64,000 bases of DNA from Plantago elongata (GCA_036897095.1 JAYMSP010000104.1:1-64000), one strand, 5' to 3'. Positions 1 through 12,299 are shown, counted from the first letter of the stretch. The notes: a model not told the origin generated them from the sequence alone. Made by a program: numbers and translations.

Positions 1-185
1 CTGGATTTCGCGATCAACCAGCGACCTTTTGGTGTATCAGACCCCCGTAGGCGTCGACAGGCAAGAGTTTACGCAATGCGGTACATCGTTCTAGGTACAG
101 CGCTTCAGAAAAGATTCTACTAAGAATCACGAGCGACTACTGGAGGTCAATTATTGCCAATTTCCCCTCTGAAGAGAGCCAAAAG
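1..185. repeat. Dispersed repeat, copy 1 (cut by window edge)
   Basis: The first ~180 bases match 51419-51600 almost base for base over the first 75 and then in blocks (the GGATTTCGCGATCAACCAGC start, the GCGCTTCAGAAAAGATTCTA block near 102-121, and AATTTCCCCTC near 159). Copies are in the same orientation, 51.4 kb apart. Base composition is near even, unlike the AT-rich flank that begins near 310. The left end lies outside the window, so its full length is unknown. The minus strand carries a frame (137-349) whose last residues, SSEGKLA..IDLQ and stop, parallel the end of the frame at 51555-51773. The family is unknown. Confidence 0.8.
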
Positions 186-349
186 TTCATGAAAAATTTC
201 AGTTGAGATTTGTGTATATTTTGAGCAAGATGTTTTACTCTTGCGGATTTCCGTATTTCCGGCCTGAAGCAGCAAAGCCTTGAGTCAAAAGAGCCCAGGG
301 GCTCATTCTTATACTTAGCATTTTTAAATAATAGTCTAAATATATACAA

Positions 350-3300
350 ATAAAAAGACTTAAAAATAATAAGAGTAGTTTATTTAAGAATTATATAAGA
401 CTTTATCAATGCTATTCTCAATACTCACGTTTCTTTTGGAATTGCACTTTTTTCATCTTCCACCAATCTTTTTCTTTGTATCTTGCGAAGTCTAAGTATC
501 TTGGTGCTAAGAGTAACAGTAGCTTATAAAAATTTTAAAGAAAGAAAGCACGAATAATTATATTCATAAAAATTATGCTTTATCTATACGTAATTAAGTA
601 ATGAGTATTCTAATATTATGGGTTATCTCAAGTATATATACCCTATTATTTAAGAAAAGAGGCTCTGTTGCTAGTCAATGTGGCTCCCGCTTCTTATAAT
701 AATTTATGTATAATTATATTTGAAAAAACATAGCATCTTATATATAATAGGTATTATGTTTGTCTTTATCTTATCCAAAAAGGAACGCCGTATTTTTAGA
801 TGTTCTTCGTTGTCTTTCTTTACTATATATTTTATATAGTATACATTTGTCTCTTCTTTTGCCTCACACCTCGTATTCTATTCTTTGAAAAATTCAAAAA
901 TGACGAAGAAAGCATCAATCTGTGACATTTTTGAATTATAACATGGAATAATAAATAAAATAGTTACATCTATATTATAATCTATATAAGAAAAAATTAT
1001 AAAACTATGCCAGCTACTCCTGACCCCGCTTATACCTGGATCATTTTGAGCATTCAGCAGTTGTACATACACAATATGTTCTAAGTTTTCTCTTCACTTA
1101 TGAATTTGGACTACCTTTCAATTCTTTTTTTATAGAAGGTAGGAATGCTGTTTTAGCAATAAAAAATAAGAAGGGAACTGTAGTTTTTTCACACATCATG
1201 AGTAATCTAGTAATATAATAGATAACTAGACGTTTTACCCACTTTCCCGCAGTTAGTAGAGATGCACACACGAGTTTGGCATTTATTTTCCTATTAGGGA
1301 TTTTGTGGAAAGAAATACTCATTATGTAGTATAGAAAATATTTTTTTAGTTTCTCATGTACCTTCTCTTTGCTTTGTTTTTGTTAACGACGTTTCTGTAA
1401 AGTTTCGGTAAAGTCACAACCCTTCTTATTCTACTTCGGGTGCTAGGAGAAAAATAGAAAAACTAAAAAAGATTTCTCTACTATATAATGTAGGTAGTCC
1501 TGCGACTCTGCACACTATTGAATGGATTCCTAGAAGTAAACCTTTGTCTTGGAATAGCCTCGACTTGGAGAAAAAAAGATTCATGTTCAGAATCTTTTAT
1601 GCGACCTTGGCAATATTTGTCCACTAATAAGAATAAGATTACCCTGAATTCGTTGGACTTTGTTTGGTCTTCTCTCTGTACACTTCTTCTATGCATGCTT
1701 AAGAGCATATACAATTTATTGTTTTTATTCCTTCTTTATATAGGATTAAAATAAATAAAGAATGTTCTAATTTTTACAGATAACTCAAGCGCTGTTCTGT
1801 TGTATTACGTCGGTTACAGACCAACCAAATTTTATTAAATAAGGGGAGGGTTTCTCAACAATGCCAATAAGACAAATGACAATAGGGTTCCACACCAAGT
1901 AGTACATAAGTAAGAGTTTCCTATAATTTTCACCATAATCACATAGAATTTAAAATAGTTTCAAAGCACAAGCCAGCCTTAAACAGACTTTTATGTTTGT
2001 AAAGAAAGAATGAGTAAGTATTTTCTTTCTAAATTTTTCATTCCTTTGTTTTTGATTGATGCTAGATCCTTCTTTATCTTTATAAAGTAGTAGTTCTTCC
2101 TTTCCCCAGTAACCTCTCTTTCCTAATGGATTCATTCACAGCTTTTTCATATTCCAGAGACAGGATAAGGAAGGTGCCTACTGCAGGACATAAAAAAGAA
2201 TTACATAAATATGGATAATCTTGTAATCTATTGTGGCAAATGGTTCTATACCTAGCATCTAGTTTTTACTTTACAGTGCTTCGGGGAATAGATTGAGGTT
2301 GTATTCGATAATACTTAACTTTATAACTGTTTTTAGATGGATCTAAGCAAAATTCTTTCCTATTTATAAGATAATAGATATCATACCCTTTCTATCTTTT
2401 TGTTGCGTAAATTTGAAGCAAAAAAATAATAAATGAAATAGAGTCCTGAGTTAATGCTTGGCAAATACTACAAATGCCTGATAATAAATAAGCTTATAAT
2501 TTCCATAAATAAGTATCAAAAATCAGAAGAGTAATGGCTCGGACTCCAACACAAAATGAAAATTCTCCAAACGTTGCGGGTACCATTAGATTAGAAAGTT
2601 ATTCGGGAAGTAGAAAAATCTTTTTCTTATTATATACTCATCAAATATATTAGGAAGCTACTAATCACAAAAAGTATACATACTATATTTATATTCTTCT
2701 CAAGAAAGAATTCTTAAAAAAACTCCCAACTATTATTTTTAAACACATTACACAATTATTTTTTGTTTGTTTAGGCTGCTTAATCTCTTAGTTAACATTC
2801 TTAACATTCCGGGTTAATTAACTTTACACAAATTTACGCGAGGTGAGAAAGGTTAAATATTAATGTAGTAGAGACATCTCCTGTTTTAGTTAAAGCTTAA
2901 AGGTTGTTGCATAAAGTATGATACTACTTTTAAGCTTTCTATTTATACAACAAAAATTAGGGAATGATATTTCTATTATTTATGCTTTGTATTAACGAAT
3001 TCTTTCTTCTAATTTTTAATATCTTGTATTATTTTCTAAAACTCTGGATTTCTATTATCTTGTTGCTTTACAAAAAGGATCACGAATTGTTAAAGAAGAT
3101 TCTGAAACTAAATTCGAGGAATGCTCTACATTTTTTATTTCGATCGATAAATTGGACAAGTAAGTAGCTTACAAATTCTAAACAAGAAGCCTATATATAA
3201 GAAAAGTCAAATAGAATCTTCATTTGGGTTCTCTCCCATGAAATAAACTGTGTAGAAATAGAAAGAACCTCTTCTAAATTATACTAAGTAATTGTAGATC

Positions 3301-3380
3301 TATTTATATTATAACTAAAAAAAAATTTTTAATGAGTATTGAGCACATAATAGTATATACAATGTATGGTACGTATATAG
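350..3380. other. AT-rich gene-free tract
   Basis: I see no supportable gene. Several frames of 60-80 codons occur on both strands (for example 1481-1714 minus overlapping 1518-1754 plus), but they overlap in antisense, are rich in Phe, Ile, Leu and Lys as AT-rich noise is, and match nothing I know. TA is moderately raised over AT, less so than in the tracts at 21.9-31.9 kb. A small GC-richer patch at about 2150-2190 has no recognisable content. Confidence 0.6.
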
Positions 3381-3779
3381 TTATTTCTGAGCTTGGTCAA
3401 CTCTAGGAATAGTTTGAAGTAAACAATCAAAAGAATATAGAAAAGTGGTCATGGGGTATAGTATGGCTTTAAAGCATTGTATTCTTGAGTAGGAAGTCGC
3501 GGGTTTCGAATCTCTGATAGATAGTGTATCTATGAAATAGAAGAGAAGACAGAGAATACCCTCAGAATGTGCAAGAACATAACAGTAAATGAAATTTAGT
3601 AAATAAGAAGCATCCATCACGTTGTAGTGCTTTAGAGTCGGAATAGAAGCAAATGGTGGGAAGGCTTCTCTTCTTTGAATAGTGGGAAAACAGCTCTCAC
3701 TAAAAAGTAAAAAGAGAGTTGTTGGGTTATATATAATAGTACAACTATATAGTCCATGCAGATTGAGGAAGAGATCCAA
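3381..3779 (-). other. 132-codon open frame, doubtful
   Basis: This is the longest open frame in the window (MDLFLNLHGLYSCTIIYNPT...). It is rich in Phe, Tyr, Leu and Cys with no motif I recognise, and it runs antisense across the tRNA-like relic at 3452-3523. At about 30% GC a stop is expected roughly every 12 codons, so a frame of 132 codons somewhere in 128 kb of two-strand sequence is only mildly unlikely (expectation of order 0.1-0.2 by hand estimate). I list it because it is the longest, not because I believe it. Confidence 0.1.
3452..3523 (+). pseudogene. tRNA-like relic, identity uncertain
   Basis: The stretch reads like a tRNA. A GGGGTATAG-type start is followed by a D-arm-like part with GGC..AAAGCA, and then GTCGCGGGTTTCGAATC, which is the classic T-arm GTCGCGGGTTCGAATC with one extra T in the T-loop region. 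The anticodon region around 3480-3495 does not form a clean five-pair stem; the best fit leaves GAG in the anticodon place, which I would not trust. The acceptor ends do not pair. I infer a decayed organelle-type tRNA. It could also be a chance match built around the T-arm. Confidence 0.35.
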
Positions 3780-6700
3780 TCTATGTGCTCTCTTTTTAGC
3801 TGCTAGCGTCTACCTCTCTGCGACACTGTCCTTCCTCCGAGGCTTTGCGATCCCTTTTCTTTATTATCTTTATTTCACAAGGTATGCGGTAGGTAGTAAA
3901 GTAATAGGTAGGGTGTTCTAGGTCAAGCAACAAAAACCTACTATGATCCTTAACCTAAGACTGAGAGGATATGACAGAACATAAAACTCACTGTACTTAA
4001 AACGAAGGGTAAGAGAGGAAATAAATCTAGTTACTATCTATAAAACCTAAAAAGAGAAAGTCTACTAAATATAGTAAAAATAAATATACTAAATAGGTAT
4101 CGCACATTAAGAAATTAAAAGAAGACATGGGAAAAAGAAAAAGGTTCAAATATTGATGATTCGTCATTAAGTTTAAGTATATAGATAGAATGACTCGAAA
4201 ACTATAAATTAGATAGAATATAGGGCAAATGTAGTAAAAATTCTACGCTTACTTTTTATTGTCAACCTTAAAGAACCTCTCGCAAATAAAGGAGAATGAA
4301 AAATGTCTTTTCTATTTTATTTAGGCTTCTTCTGGATAATACTGAATAACACACAAAAGACCTTCTGTGTTCCTGTATATTATCTATAGCATACAAGTCT
4401 CAATTATTTAGGAAATTCTTAGGAAAAGGACTTCCTGGATATGATGGATGTTACTAGAAATCTACTCATGTCAACTTCACATAGAGTCTTTTGTCTTGAT
4501 ATTCTGTTGTTTTGTACGGATCCCCTCTAAATCTTTTCTAAAAAAAAACACAAAGGCATGCGTATTTCATATAAATTCTTAAATTGATAAGAAACGATTC
4601 ATAAAAATCAGGTCGTCGGGAGAACTAACATAATAGGATAACTAGATAAATAGGATGATTTATAGGCTTTTATAAGATAGCTAACTCAATAGAAAAACCT
4701 ACTACTGAAAATATTGAAGAATAGTTTTATAGAAAAGTAGAAAATTTCCCTAAGAATAAGAAATAGAAAAAGAAGAAAATACAAGTACCAAAAGAAGAAG
4801 TGTCTTCGCCGATTACAGCTTGGAGAAATAGAAGTGCTACAAAATAGGTTGTAGTATATACAGAAACGGAAAGGCTATAAAAAATAGAGAAACCGGTCTT
4901 GGTTGGATTTATCCTTAAGAAAAACATAAGAAAGTAGGTCGAAACAGACTTGTTAAAAACTACATACAGTATATTTGTAGCATTGTTGGTTAATACAATA
5001 CCTTTGCTTCCGTACTCGAAAATAATGCAAATAAGTATATTACACAACAAGTATATAGAAATTAGAAAAATGTATATTAAAAAGTAAACTTCTTCAAGGT
5101 TCTTTTGTATCTTATCTATTCACACAAAAATAAAGGGAAAAGAAAAGGCCGCTGACACACTAGTTTAGAATTTTGAAAGAATTGCGGCTGGAAGTGGTAC
5201 AGGCTGAAAAAAGGACAGATTCGCAGTTTAGAATATAGATAATAGTCTATAAAAGTGAAAACAGATTTCAACTGATTTTTTATAAATAATAATGTTTAAT
5301 GGTGAGACTTTTTAAAACGCATATGAAATGAAATTAGGTAAAATTCAAATACCTTACCTATCTAGTACATAGGGTTAACTCTAGTAATTACAGTAATTAC
5401 TATAGGAAGTTTTTGTTGAATGAAAATAGAAAAGTTTTTAAACCATCTGTATTATTCTTATTAAGGCTTGTCAGGACGATAAGTTCTTGTAAACCAAAAA
5501 CAAACGACTCCCGGAAGAAAAGCACTTCTAGATAGAGTATGAAAAAGACTCGTTTATGTTGACATTATGAAAAGCAGAGGACTCGACTTAAGACAATCAT
5601 ATTCCATTATACACGTGGCGTTTGCTCCTGACCTACACCCACAGTTTTACCGTTGCAAGTGCGAAAACTGGAACTACATCCAAAGAAAAGGAAAGAATTT
5701 TTAGTCATGTCATACAGGAATGAAATTCTTAGAATTTAGAGAATTACGTAGATATATGTATTTAAGTAAATTGAAATAGAGGAAACCTGGCCTACTTGGC
5801 AGATAATGTTGAATAGAAAATACTTTTCCATTTCATAAGGGAAAACAAAGGAGGAAATTCACAGATTATAGCAGGCTTTTACTCAAGAAATAGTACTCTA
5901 TTCTCTTATGTCGTATGCAAGGCATTCATGTCTTCAACTCTTAGTAACCCACGCTTCTTGTTTAAAGATGCATTAATTGAGCTTAAATTCATATCCAAAA
6001 GTTAGAGACCTTATTCATGAACATTTCTTCCTTGCTCTTAGAAAATAAAAAGAACCTTTTTAGTGTTGACCTCTTCTTCTATACTTAACTTACTGTCTAC
6101 GCTTATTATAGAGTTTACTATTACTATAAGAAAGTATATTGCTTGTACTGACTTACAACTACCAATACATTGATTTTAGGCGGTTTTCCTATAACCATTG
6201 AAAAATTATATCACTTAGAAAATCTTTCTACTTATTAGATAATTTATAGGCAGTTGTAATTCATTTAAGAAAGGTGTTGAAGTCAAAGAAAGAACTAAAA
6301 GATCAGCTTGCGTTTAGAGTTCTTGCTCGTGTATATTTATTTTGGGACTAGAATAATCAACGTAAAAGTATATTCTATTTTGCTTTAGGATTTGACATAG
6401 TTACTATATTAGGACTGACTTTATTTGTAAATAATAACAGAAACATCTTCTTTCCCTTCCGCTGTATAGTTCACCACCATGCATAAATTTTGGATTTGCC
6501 TTATGACTATGAAAACTAATTCTATTTTAGCACCCGTATAGCTTATACCTTTCTTTGTTGTCTTTATGATTATTGGTCAGTTGCTGCATCTCTGCTCTAT
6601 GTAGAATATATAGAATACCATCTTACTTAGACCTAGAACTCTTTTAATAATTTAAATACAATTTATAAGCAGGCTCAAAATTTTTGGTGAAGTCCTTGAT

Positions 6701-8060
6701 CCAAAAAAGAAAAAACTACAGGTTCAAAAAAGCGTTTTCACCTACTACAATCCTAAAAATTTTGGTTGGGGTAGAAGAATCAGAAGAAAGCTTAAAATTT
6801 TATTCTCCTTAATTCTATGCCGATATTGTACTCACTATTTGTAAACCAACATCCCTAGCTTGTAGAAAGACGACAACTAACTGACTTACTACATTTCATT
6901 TTTAACCACTGTTGCATAATTCAACATAATTAAATGACCATCTAGGCTTTGATTCATGTCTTGCTTGTGTTTTATCAAGTCTTTGCCTTTTACGCGTTAT
7001 AAATCCTATGCTAGAAATAGCGTGCTGCTTCAATTAGTCCTGTGCCTTATTATAATATAAGAAAGGCACTCAATCAAACAAAGAGTATAATATAGAATAA
7101 TTAAGAATAGAATAGGGGTCTTCTTTAATATTTCATTTTAATAGTAGTCGTTCTAATCCATGGATTTCCTACTTTTTTGTGATCGAGTTTTTTACATCGA
7201 ATATATCAAACTAGAAACGGAGGATAATGATAATAAAGAAGCATGTCTATCTCTTTAAACAAAAAAAGCCACGTGTAGTATAGGACATGAGAGTTATAGT
7301 ATAGCGCACTTATTATAAAAACTAATCTAAACGGGGATCCTGTTCCTGGCTCCAATTCTTCTGTCGAACATAGAACATAGGCACACAAAAACTCTCAGCA
7401 AATGAAATAGGATTGTATTTTTTCATTCTTTTGGCTCAGAGACTCTATAGAAGCCTGCTTTAATCTTAATATAAGAAATATAAATAGAGCTATCAAGGTA
7501 TAAAGTATACTTCTTTGTTTTCTGTGTATACCGGCACCCACTGCTGTGAGCAACGCAGGGTTGTCGCATTGTACGCTGGAGACATCGGTTGTAGAAGTGC
7601 AAGAACTGCTTTTTTTATAATTAATGGAATGTTATGAGGTACTGTACTCAGCAGGAAGGCTATACTCTAAACTATATTCTATGATAGTAATAAAAAAGAA
7701 TTTTAAGTAAGTCGCAAGCAAAGCAATATCGGATTCTAAACTAAGGAAAGAAAGATCCAAGTATATTCTTCATTGGTCATTAAAGAGATACAACAAATAG
7801 ATAACGTTACTAATATAAACTATAAAAAAATATCAAAGTATAACATAAGATATAACATAAGAAATGTCGGGCTTAGACTTGATAGGTAATCCTGTTTTCA
7901 AAGACACACTTTTTCATAATAGATGTGCACAAAAACTTCTATAAAGAGGATCTACTTTTAGTTCTTTTTTCTCATATACTACAGCTACAGGAAAACTTAC
8001 TATAGTAATTACGTTTCGTACATATTTTATTTTAAGAGTATTCTTCAATATGATATTCGC
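3780..8060. other. AT-rich gene-free tract
   Basis: A brief pyrimidine-rich, more GC patch at 3790-3860 and another at 7530-7610 interrupt otherwise AT-rich DNA; neither resembles a known RNA or protein. The 107-codon minus frame at 4727-5050 is strongly hydrophobic (runs of Phe and Leu near its C-terminus) and could pass for a membrane protein, but AT-rich noise gives the same look and about one frame this long is expected by chance. Confidence 0.55.
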
Positions 8061-8068
8061 CACCTTTT

Positions 8069-8428
8069 TTATCTTATAAAAAGTATATGTTGTACTTGAT
8101 ATGTAGATCCTGTTCTCAGTCTGAGAGGACTCCCGCAGATGTGAGTGAATAAGTCATAAAAGCTCATATCTAAGCAGCGGTGCGCTAGAAATCGAAAGCA
8201 CCAGAAAGCCGCAATGTAGTGTTGATTCGCCAACCTTTGGGAGCCTGGCGCCAGTCCCAAGAGCAAGTCTAACCAGACAGGAGGCGAAAGTATCGATTTT
8301 ATATGGTAACTTGTCGTCGAAGGGGCATAATTCGCGGGTACATACAATCTTACGCATATGAAAGACCCATTATACGCCCGTTGTTGGCTGAGAGCTGTGT
8401 TAGCCGATGCATTTACGTAAAAAGGCAT
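8069..8428 (-). other. GC-richer island with overlapping open frames
   Basis: Bases 8095-8440 are close to even in composition, against about 30% GC outside. The 119-codon minus frame here (MPFYVNASANTALSQQRAYN...) overlaps a 67-codon minus frame (8154-8357) and a 68-codon plus frame (8303-8509), so all are open partly because GC-rich DNA has fewer stops. The residues show no motif I know. An alternative is a piece of structural RNA: the plus strand has GTCTGAGAGGACTCCCGCAG near 8120, faintly like small-subunit rRNA, but the following bases do not carry on the match. Function unknown. Confidence 0.2.
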
Positions 8429-8519
8429 GCGCTCTCTTTGCCAACTACTAAGAATATCTCTTTAAATCAAAGCTTATGCATAATTCTTTATGGAGTGCGT
8501 TCTTGTTAAGAAAAGATAT

Positions 8520-11030
8520 ATCGTAGCATTCTTAAGTATTGAACATACCGCGTCAACTCTTTATGGATAAATTATTTGCCCCAGCTTTTCTTCGTCCTCT
8601 TCTTATCTTAGGATTTGTCTCACGCTTCAGGAGAAACCCCTGTTGAAGATTAGCCTCTGGTGGTTGTTTATTCTATTATATTTTGTAACTGTTGCTAGTA
8701 CTATAAGTAAGTATTCCCCCCTCTTAACGACAAGTTGTTAATCACATGCATTGACTCTTTTTATACATATCTTTACCAAACTTTTTATTTGTGCATTTAC
8801 TTACACCTCCGTATTTCTACTTTGTTACTTACAACAGAAATACAGCTAGGACCCGGTAATTCCCTTTATAATCTTTCTAGTGTTATAATATAAGGCGGAA
8901 TCTATAATAAATAACTCTATTTTAGATAATTTATACAAGGCATTTATATTGGAAGCGCATATCCTAGTCTTTTATAAGTTTACCTAATTTATATGATACA
9001 TGAAAGATTTATCTCTTTACTAAAGACGTTATAGTTCGTGTTAACCAACAAAAGAGGCAGCTTCCAGTTAACTTATAAGGATCTTTGCACAAACAAATCT
9101 AAAAAGGGTTATTACAATAGTTAAATTAGTCTTAGAAATTCATGAAAAAAAGAATCGCTACAAAAAGTCATAGTTATGGATCATTATAAAAAGTAAGATA
9201 AGAAGATATAAGGTTAGCCTAGGTATAAATACAAGTTTTTTATCTTTTGTTTATAGAAAATGTACTCACACGATACATAGTATATTTCTTAAATTAATCA
9301 AGTTACCTACTTACTTGCCACTTTCTCTCTCTATGCATTTGTTATAACTGAGATAATAGCTTATTAGATTAGAATTCTAAAATGGATAAAAATACTTACT
9401 AGAATACTCTAAGCGCCTTGCATTGTACTACTTAGTCAATTATTTTCTATAATATAAAGGTTATCCATACAAACAAAATAATTTGGCCTATAAATGCACG
9501 CTCAAAATGCATCATAAAAAAAGACCCATATAAGTACATTTTTAGTAACAACAATTAAGTACTCTCTTTTACATCCTATTCTATCAGTTCCTACTATGCA
9601 TATACCCCTTAAGAGTGCTACTGGATATAAGGACTTAGTTAAGTCTATTCCTGCCTCTTGGAGATGCTCATTACGATAAAAAAAAATATTTTTTGAATTC
9701 AAATAAAATTGGGTGTTATTCATAATCATAAATCAAGATAAAAAGAAGTAATTCTCTAAAGATTTATACGATGCAAGACAGTCTAAGCATTAACAATTTT
9801 TTATATTACTAGGAGATCCTTGTATAAGTAAAGGCATTTGTTTACTACTTCATACCAATAAGGAGTGAACTAAGTAAAAGTAATTCGGAGTATAATGAGT
9901 GCTTTTGTTAGCTAGGTAAATACAGAGGTCTAAAAAGCAGTTATCTTAATAGATCTTTAGTAAGTAAAGTATATTTTAGCTCTATATCATAAGATATTGC
10001 TAGGTTACTACCCAGTAATATTCTTTCTATAATAATATGTAAGTATTTCACAATATTTTCTGGTGCTGCCTTAAATAGAATTCTATACAAAAAAGAAGTT
10101 AACTTTATCTATTTATTAAATTAGACTCTTCTTATTAAATTCTCTTTGTGTACGTACTATAGTAGCTTATTAAGAAATACATTTATAATTAAATTATAGT
10201 AATAATAATTATAAATTTTATATTATAAAATATAAGTAATACATATAGTGTAAGAAAGAACTCTAAGAGAAGAACAAGAAAACACATCTTATCTATATTA
10301 TTTAAATACAAAAATAAATAGAAAATAAAACTTTTATAAAGGTTGAACTAATTTTTTAAATATACTAGCTTTACGGTAGTGAACAGTTCCTTACCTTTTG
10401 TTCTTAATTAGAATTGAAATAGGAAAAAGTAAATAAAGTCGCAAGTAAGAACACATAATAATTGTAGTATGCAACAAATACACTACTAAGAGATAGCGCT
10501 ATGGATACCCTTTAAGAACTTGCACCATACGGCGTATGTAGAAAAGAGAGAGGAGCTCGCGAGATTTTTTGTCTTGCTTTAGTGACTTGATTCAATAAAA
10601 TGTCTTCTATATAGAAACCTAAGCACATAAACAGGATTACTCCTATTAAAATTTTAACTATACTATTATACTATACACTAAGAGTAATGGCGCGAAGTTA
10701 AAAGGATTCCGATTTCTATTATATATATATAGTACAAGTGCTTTTTTGTAAAAAAACTAAATGCTCCGTTTTAATAAAACTATATCTTTATGAAATAAAT
10801 TCAATCTGAGCTGAGAGGGAAATCAACTTTTAGTACCCCATACATTTAGTAAAAAACCTAAATCTTAGTAAGTCATTATCCTTAGCATGCTCAAGACTAT
10901 CATAACACGAGTAAAAAAGAGGAACTGCAGCTCTTTTTTTCTTATTTTACTTATTCTAGGTGCTAGCTTCTCCTTCATAATTAAGAGTAAGTATCTTATT
11001 AAATAACAAGAACTATTTAGCTATGATACT
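8520..11030. other. AT-rich gene-free tract
   Basis: Nothing supportable as a gene. The 75-codon frame at 9502-9729 (minus) and the others are of chance length. A small GC-richer patch lies at about 10490-10570. Composition is AT-rich with TA raised, most visibly from 9900 to 10400. Confidence 0.6.
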
Positions 11031-11037
11031 AGTGCTG

Positions 11038-11352
11038 TTACATTCCCTTATCTAGATATTTTATTAGACTTAAGATTGGGGTAGCATGGCGCAGCACTCT
11101 TTGCAAAACTTGTGGTAAATACAGGAAATTATAGGTATCTAGGAAGTAAATAGTGGGAAAATGCCTACTGAAATACTCCAATATTGCATGCTTGAAAAAG
11201 GCAACTGTGGAAATCCGATACATGAAAAGCATAGAAGTGTAGCTTGCTAAAAGGTAAAGAGTGGGATTTTGACCCACATGTATGCTAGACTTTACCGCTG
11301 TTTTACTATGACTTCGCCTAAACCTTCCTCTTGCTTTTCCGAGATATAACAC
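11038..11352 (-). other. 104-codon open frame, doubtful
   Basis: The frame starts MLYLGKARGRFRRSHSKTAV, basic at its N-terminus, then becomes aromatic and hydrophobic. It lies at the edge of the GC-richer stretch 11.0-12.3 kb that also holds the tRNA relics. I recognise no family. The short word AATAGTGGGAAAA near 11151 also occurs near 3679, which hints that the two stretches might share an ancestor, but I could not extend that match. Length is near chance expectation. Confidence 0.12.
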
Positions 11353-11717
11353 GACTGAAACTAGTTAAGTTATAGGGCAAATCCTAGAAAGCAGCTCCTT
11401 AAAGCAGTCTTAGATCAATGCATTTTAGCACAAGCGCTGCCCGGTTCGAGTAAACGAGTCCTCCCTAGCTTCTTTGAACGGTTGGCTACGCTCGTATCCC
11501 ACATGGACCAGTGGTGTACTCTTTAAGACTATAGGGTACTTAAGTATTCGGGATAAAAGAAGAGAACTAGAAATGAATGAGAGTGCTTGTACACTTGTAC
11601 TGTGTACGTTCACGACTAAATATATACTTGTACTTACAACACGGGTACAAATTCTTTGGTGGTTGAAAGAACAACTCCAGGTTGCTCGGCTTTTGCGCTG
11701 TGTTATTATACTATTTA

Positions 11718-11873
11718 CTATACTATTATCTTATCATTGAGCCTATCGTTGAGCTGCTTTCCAGTCATGGTACTTGCAGTCCTGGCGGAGAGTGCTTGCC
11801 TAGCGTAATCTATCCCAAAACCAAGGATTTCTCCTGCTAGAGATATGACAGCAAGAGAATCCTCGTAAGTCAT
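11718..11873 (-). other. 51-codon open frame with protein-like composition
   Basis: Reading the minus strand from the ATG at 11873 gives MTYEDSLAVISLAGEILGFG, then IDYARQALSARTASTMTGKQ, ending in LNDRLNDKIIV and a TAG stop. It is unusual here in having balanced acidic, basic and small residues and a regular hydrophobic spacing that could form a helix, unlike the Phe/Lys/Asn noise of most frames. An in-frame TGA three codons upstream fixes the open frame, so the start is the first ATG. I do not recognise the protein. It sits just downstream of the two tRNA relics on the same strand. It may be a remnant of a longer gene or chance in a GC-richer patch. Confidence 0.2.
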
Positions 11874-11967
11874 GCGAAGTCAATGCTATCTTTTATTGTA
11901 ACTTGTTTGTTCCCGAAGTGATGTATGTAAAAACGTGTATACCAAGAAAGGCTGCCCTTTGCATCTA

Positions 11968-12040
11968 GTCCGGGATAGGACTCGAACCTACAATCTTTCG
12001 GGCATGAGCCTAAGGAGTTAACAAATTACTCTATCTCGCT
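11968..12040 (-). pseudogene. Initiator-Met-like tRNA relic (CAT anticodon)
   Basis: On the minus strand this begins AGCGAGATAGAGTAATTTGT and continues into TTAACTC, very close to the bacterial/mitochondrial fMet tRNA pattern AGCGGGGTAGAGTAATTGGT. The D-stem GAGT/ACTC pairs fully. The anticodon loop CTCATGC carries CAT (complement at 12004-12006), with anticodon stem TTAGG/CCGAA holding one A-G mismatch. The T-arm GTAGG-TTCGAGT-CCTAT pairs with one wobble. The acceptor stem is the problem: AGCGAGA against CCCGGAC leaves about five of seven positions unpaired, and two changes from the family pattern on the 5' side are G to A. I call it a decayed copy. It is 80 bases downstream of a Gln-like relic on the same strand, as in organelle tRNA clusters. 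Confidence 0.6.
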
Positions 12041-12120
12041 GTGTGCTCTATACGATAGTTTGGTTAAGGCAGTGCACTTCTATCTTCTACTACAATGCTT
12101 TCTGTTCTAAGTTAGATCTA

Positions 12121-12191
12121 GGTTAGAAAAAGGAACCGAACCCTTGCTTGTTGGCATCTAAAATCAATACTCCACCGATAGCTATATTCCA
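12121..12191 (-). pseudogene. Gln-like organelle tRNA relic
   Basis: The minus strand starts TGGAATATAGC, the typical beginning of organelle tRNA-Gln (TGGAGTATAGCC...), and the rest tracks that family over about 48 positions, including GCAAGGGTTCGGTTCCTTTT against the usual GCAAAGGTTCGAATCCTTTT. The T-arm AAGGG-TTCGGTT-CCTTT pairs with one wobble. The anticodon loop TTTAGAT would hold TAG where TTG is expected, and the acceptor ends (TGGAATA against TTCTAAC) mostly fail to pair. I read it as a fossil of a Gln tRNA; a Leu tRNA reading is ruled out by the missing long variable arm. The gap of 80 bases to the fMet-like relic shows no third tRNA that I can fold. Confidence 0.45.
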
Positions 12192-12299
12192 CTTGCATGA
12201 TCAACTTAGGTGTTCTCTTACCTGAATTCAAGGTATTCCTTCTATTTTGTTTTGTGTACCTATGCCAGTTCGTGCTTCCACTAATTTTTCTATAAATTA

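Noticed and set aside
4727-5050. 107-codon hydrophobic frame on the minus strand that could be a small membrane protein
   Set aside because: Length is at chance expectation and the Phe/Leu/Ile richness is what AT-rich noise encodes; no motif or neighbour supports it.
11425-11465. CCGGTTCGAGT word, possible plus-strand tRNA
   Set aside because: The bases after the loop do not pair with those before it, and no anticodon arm is found in the right place.
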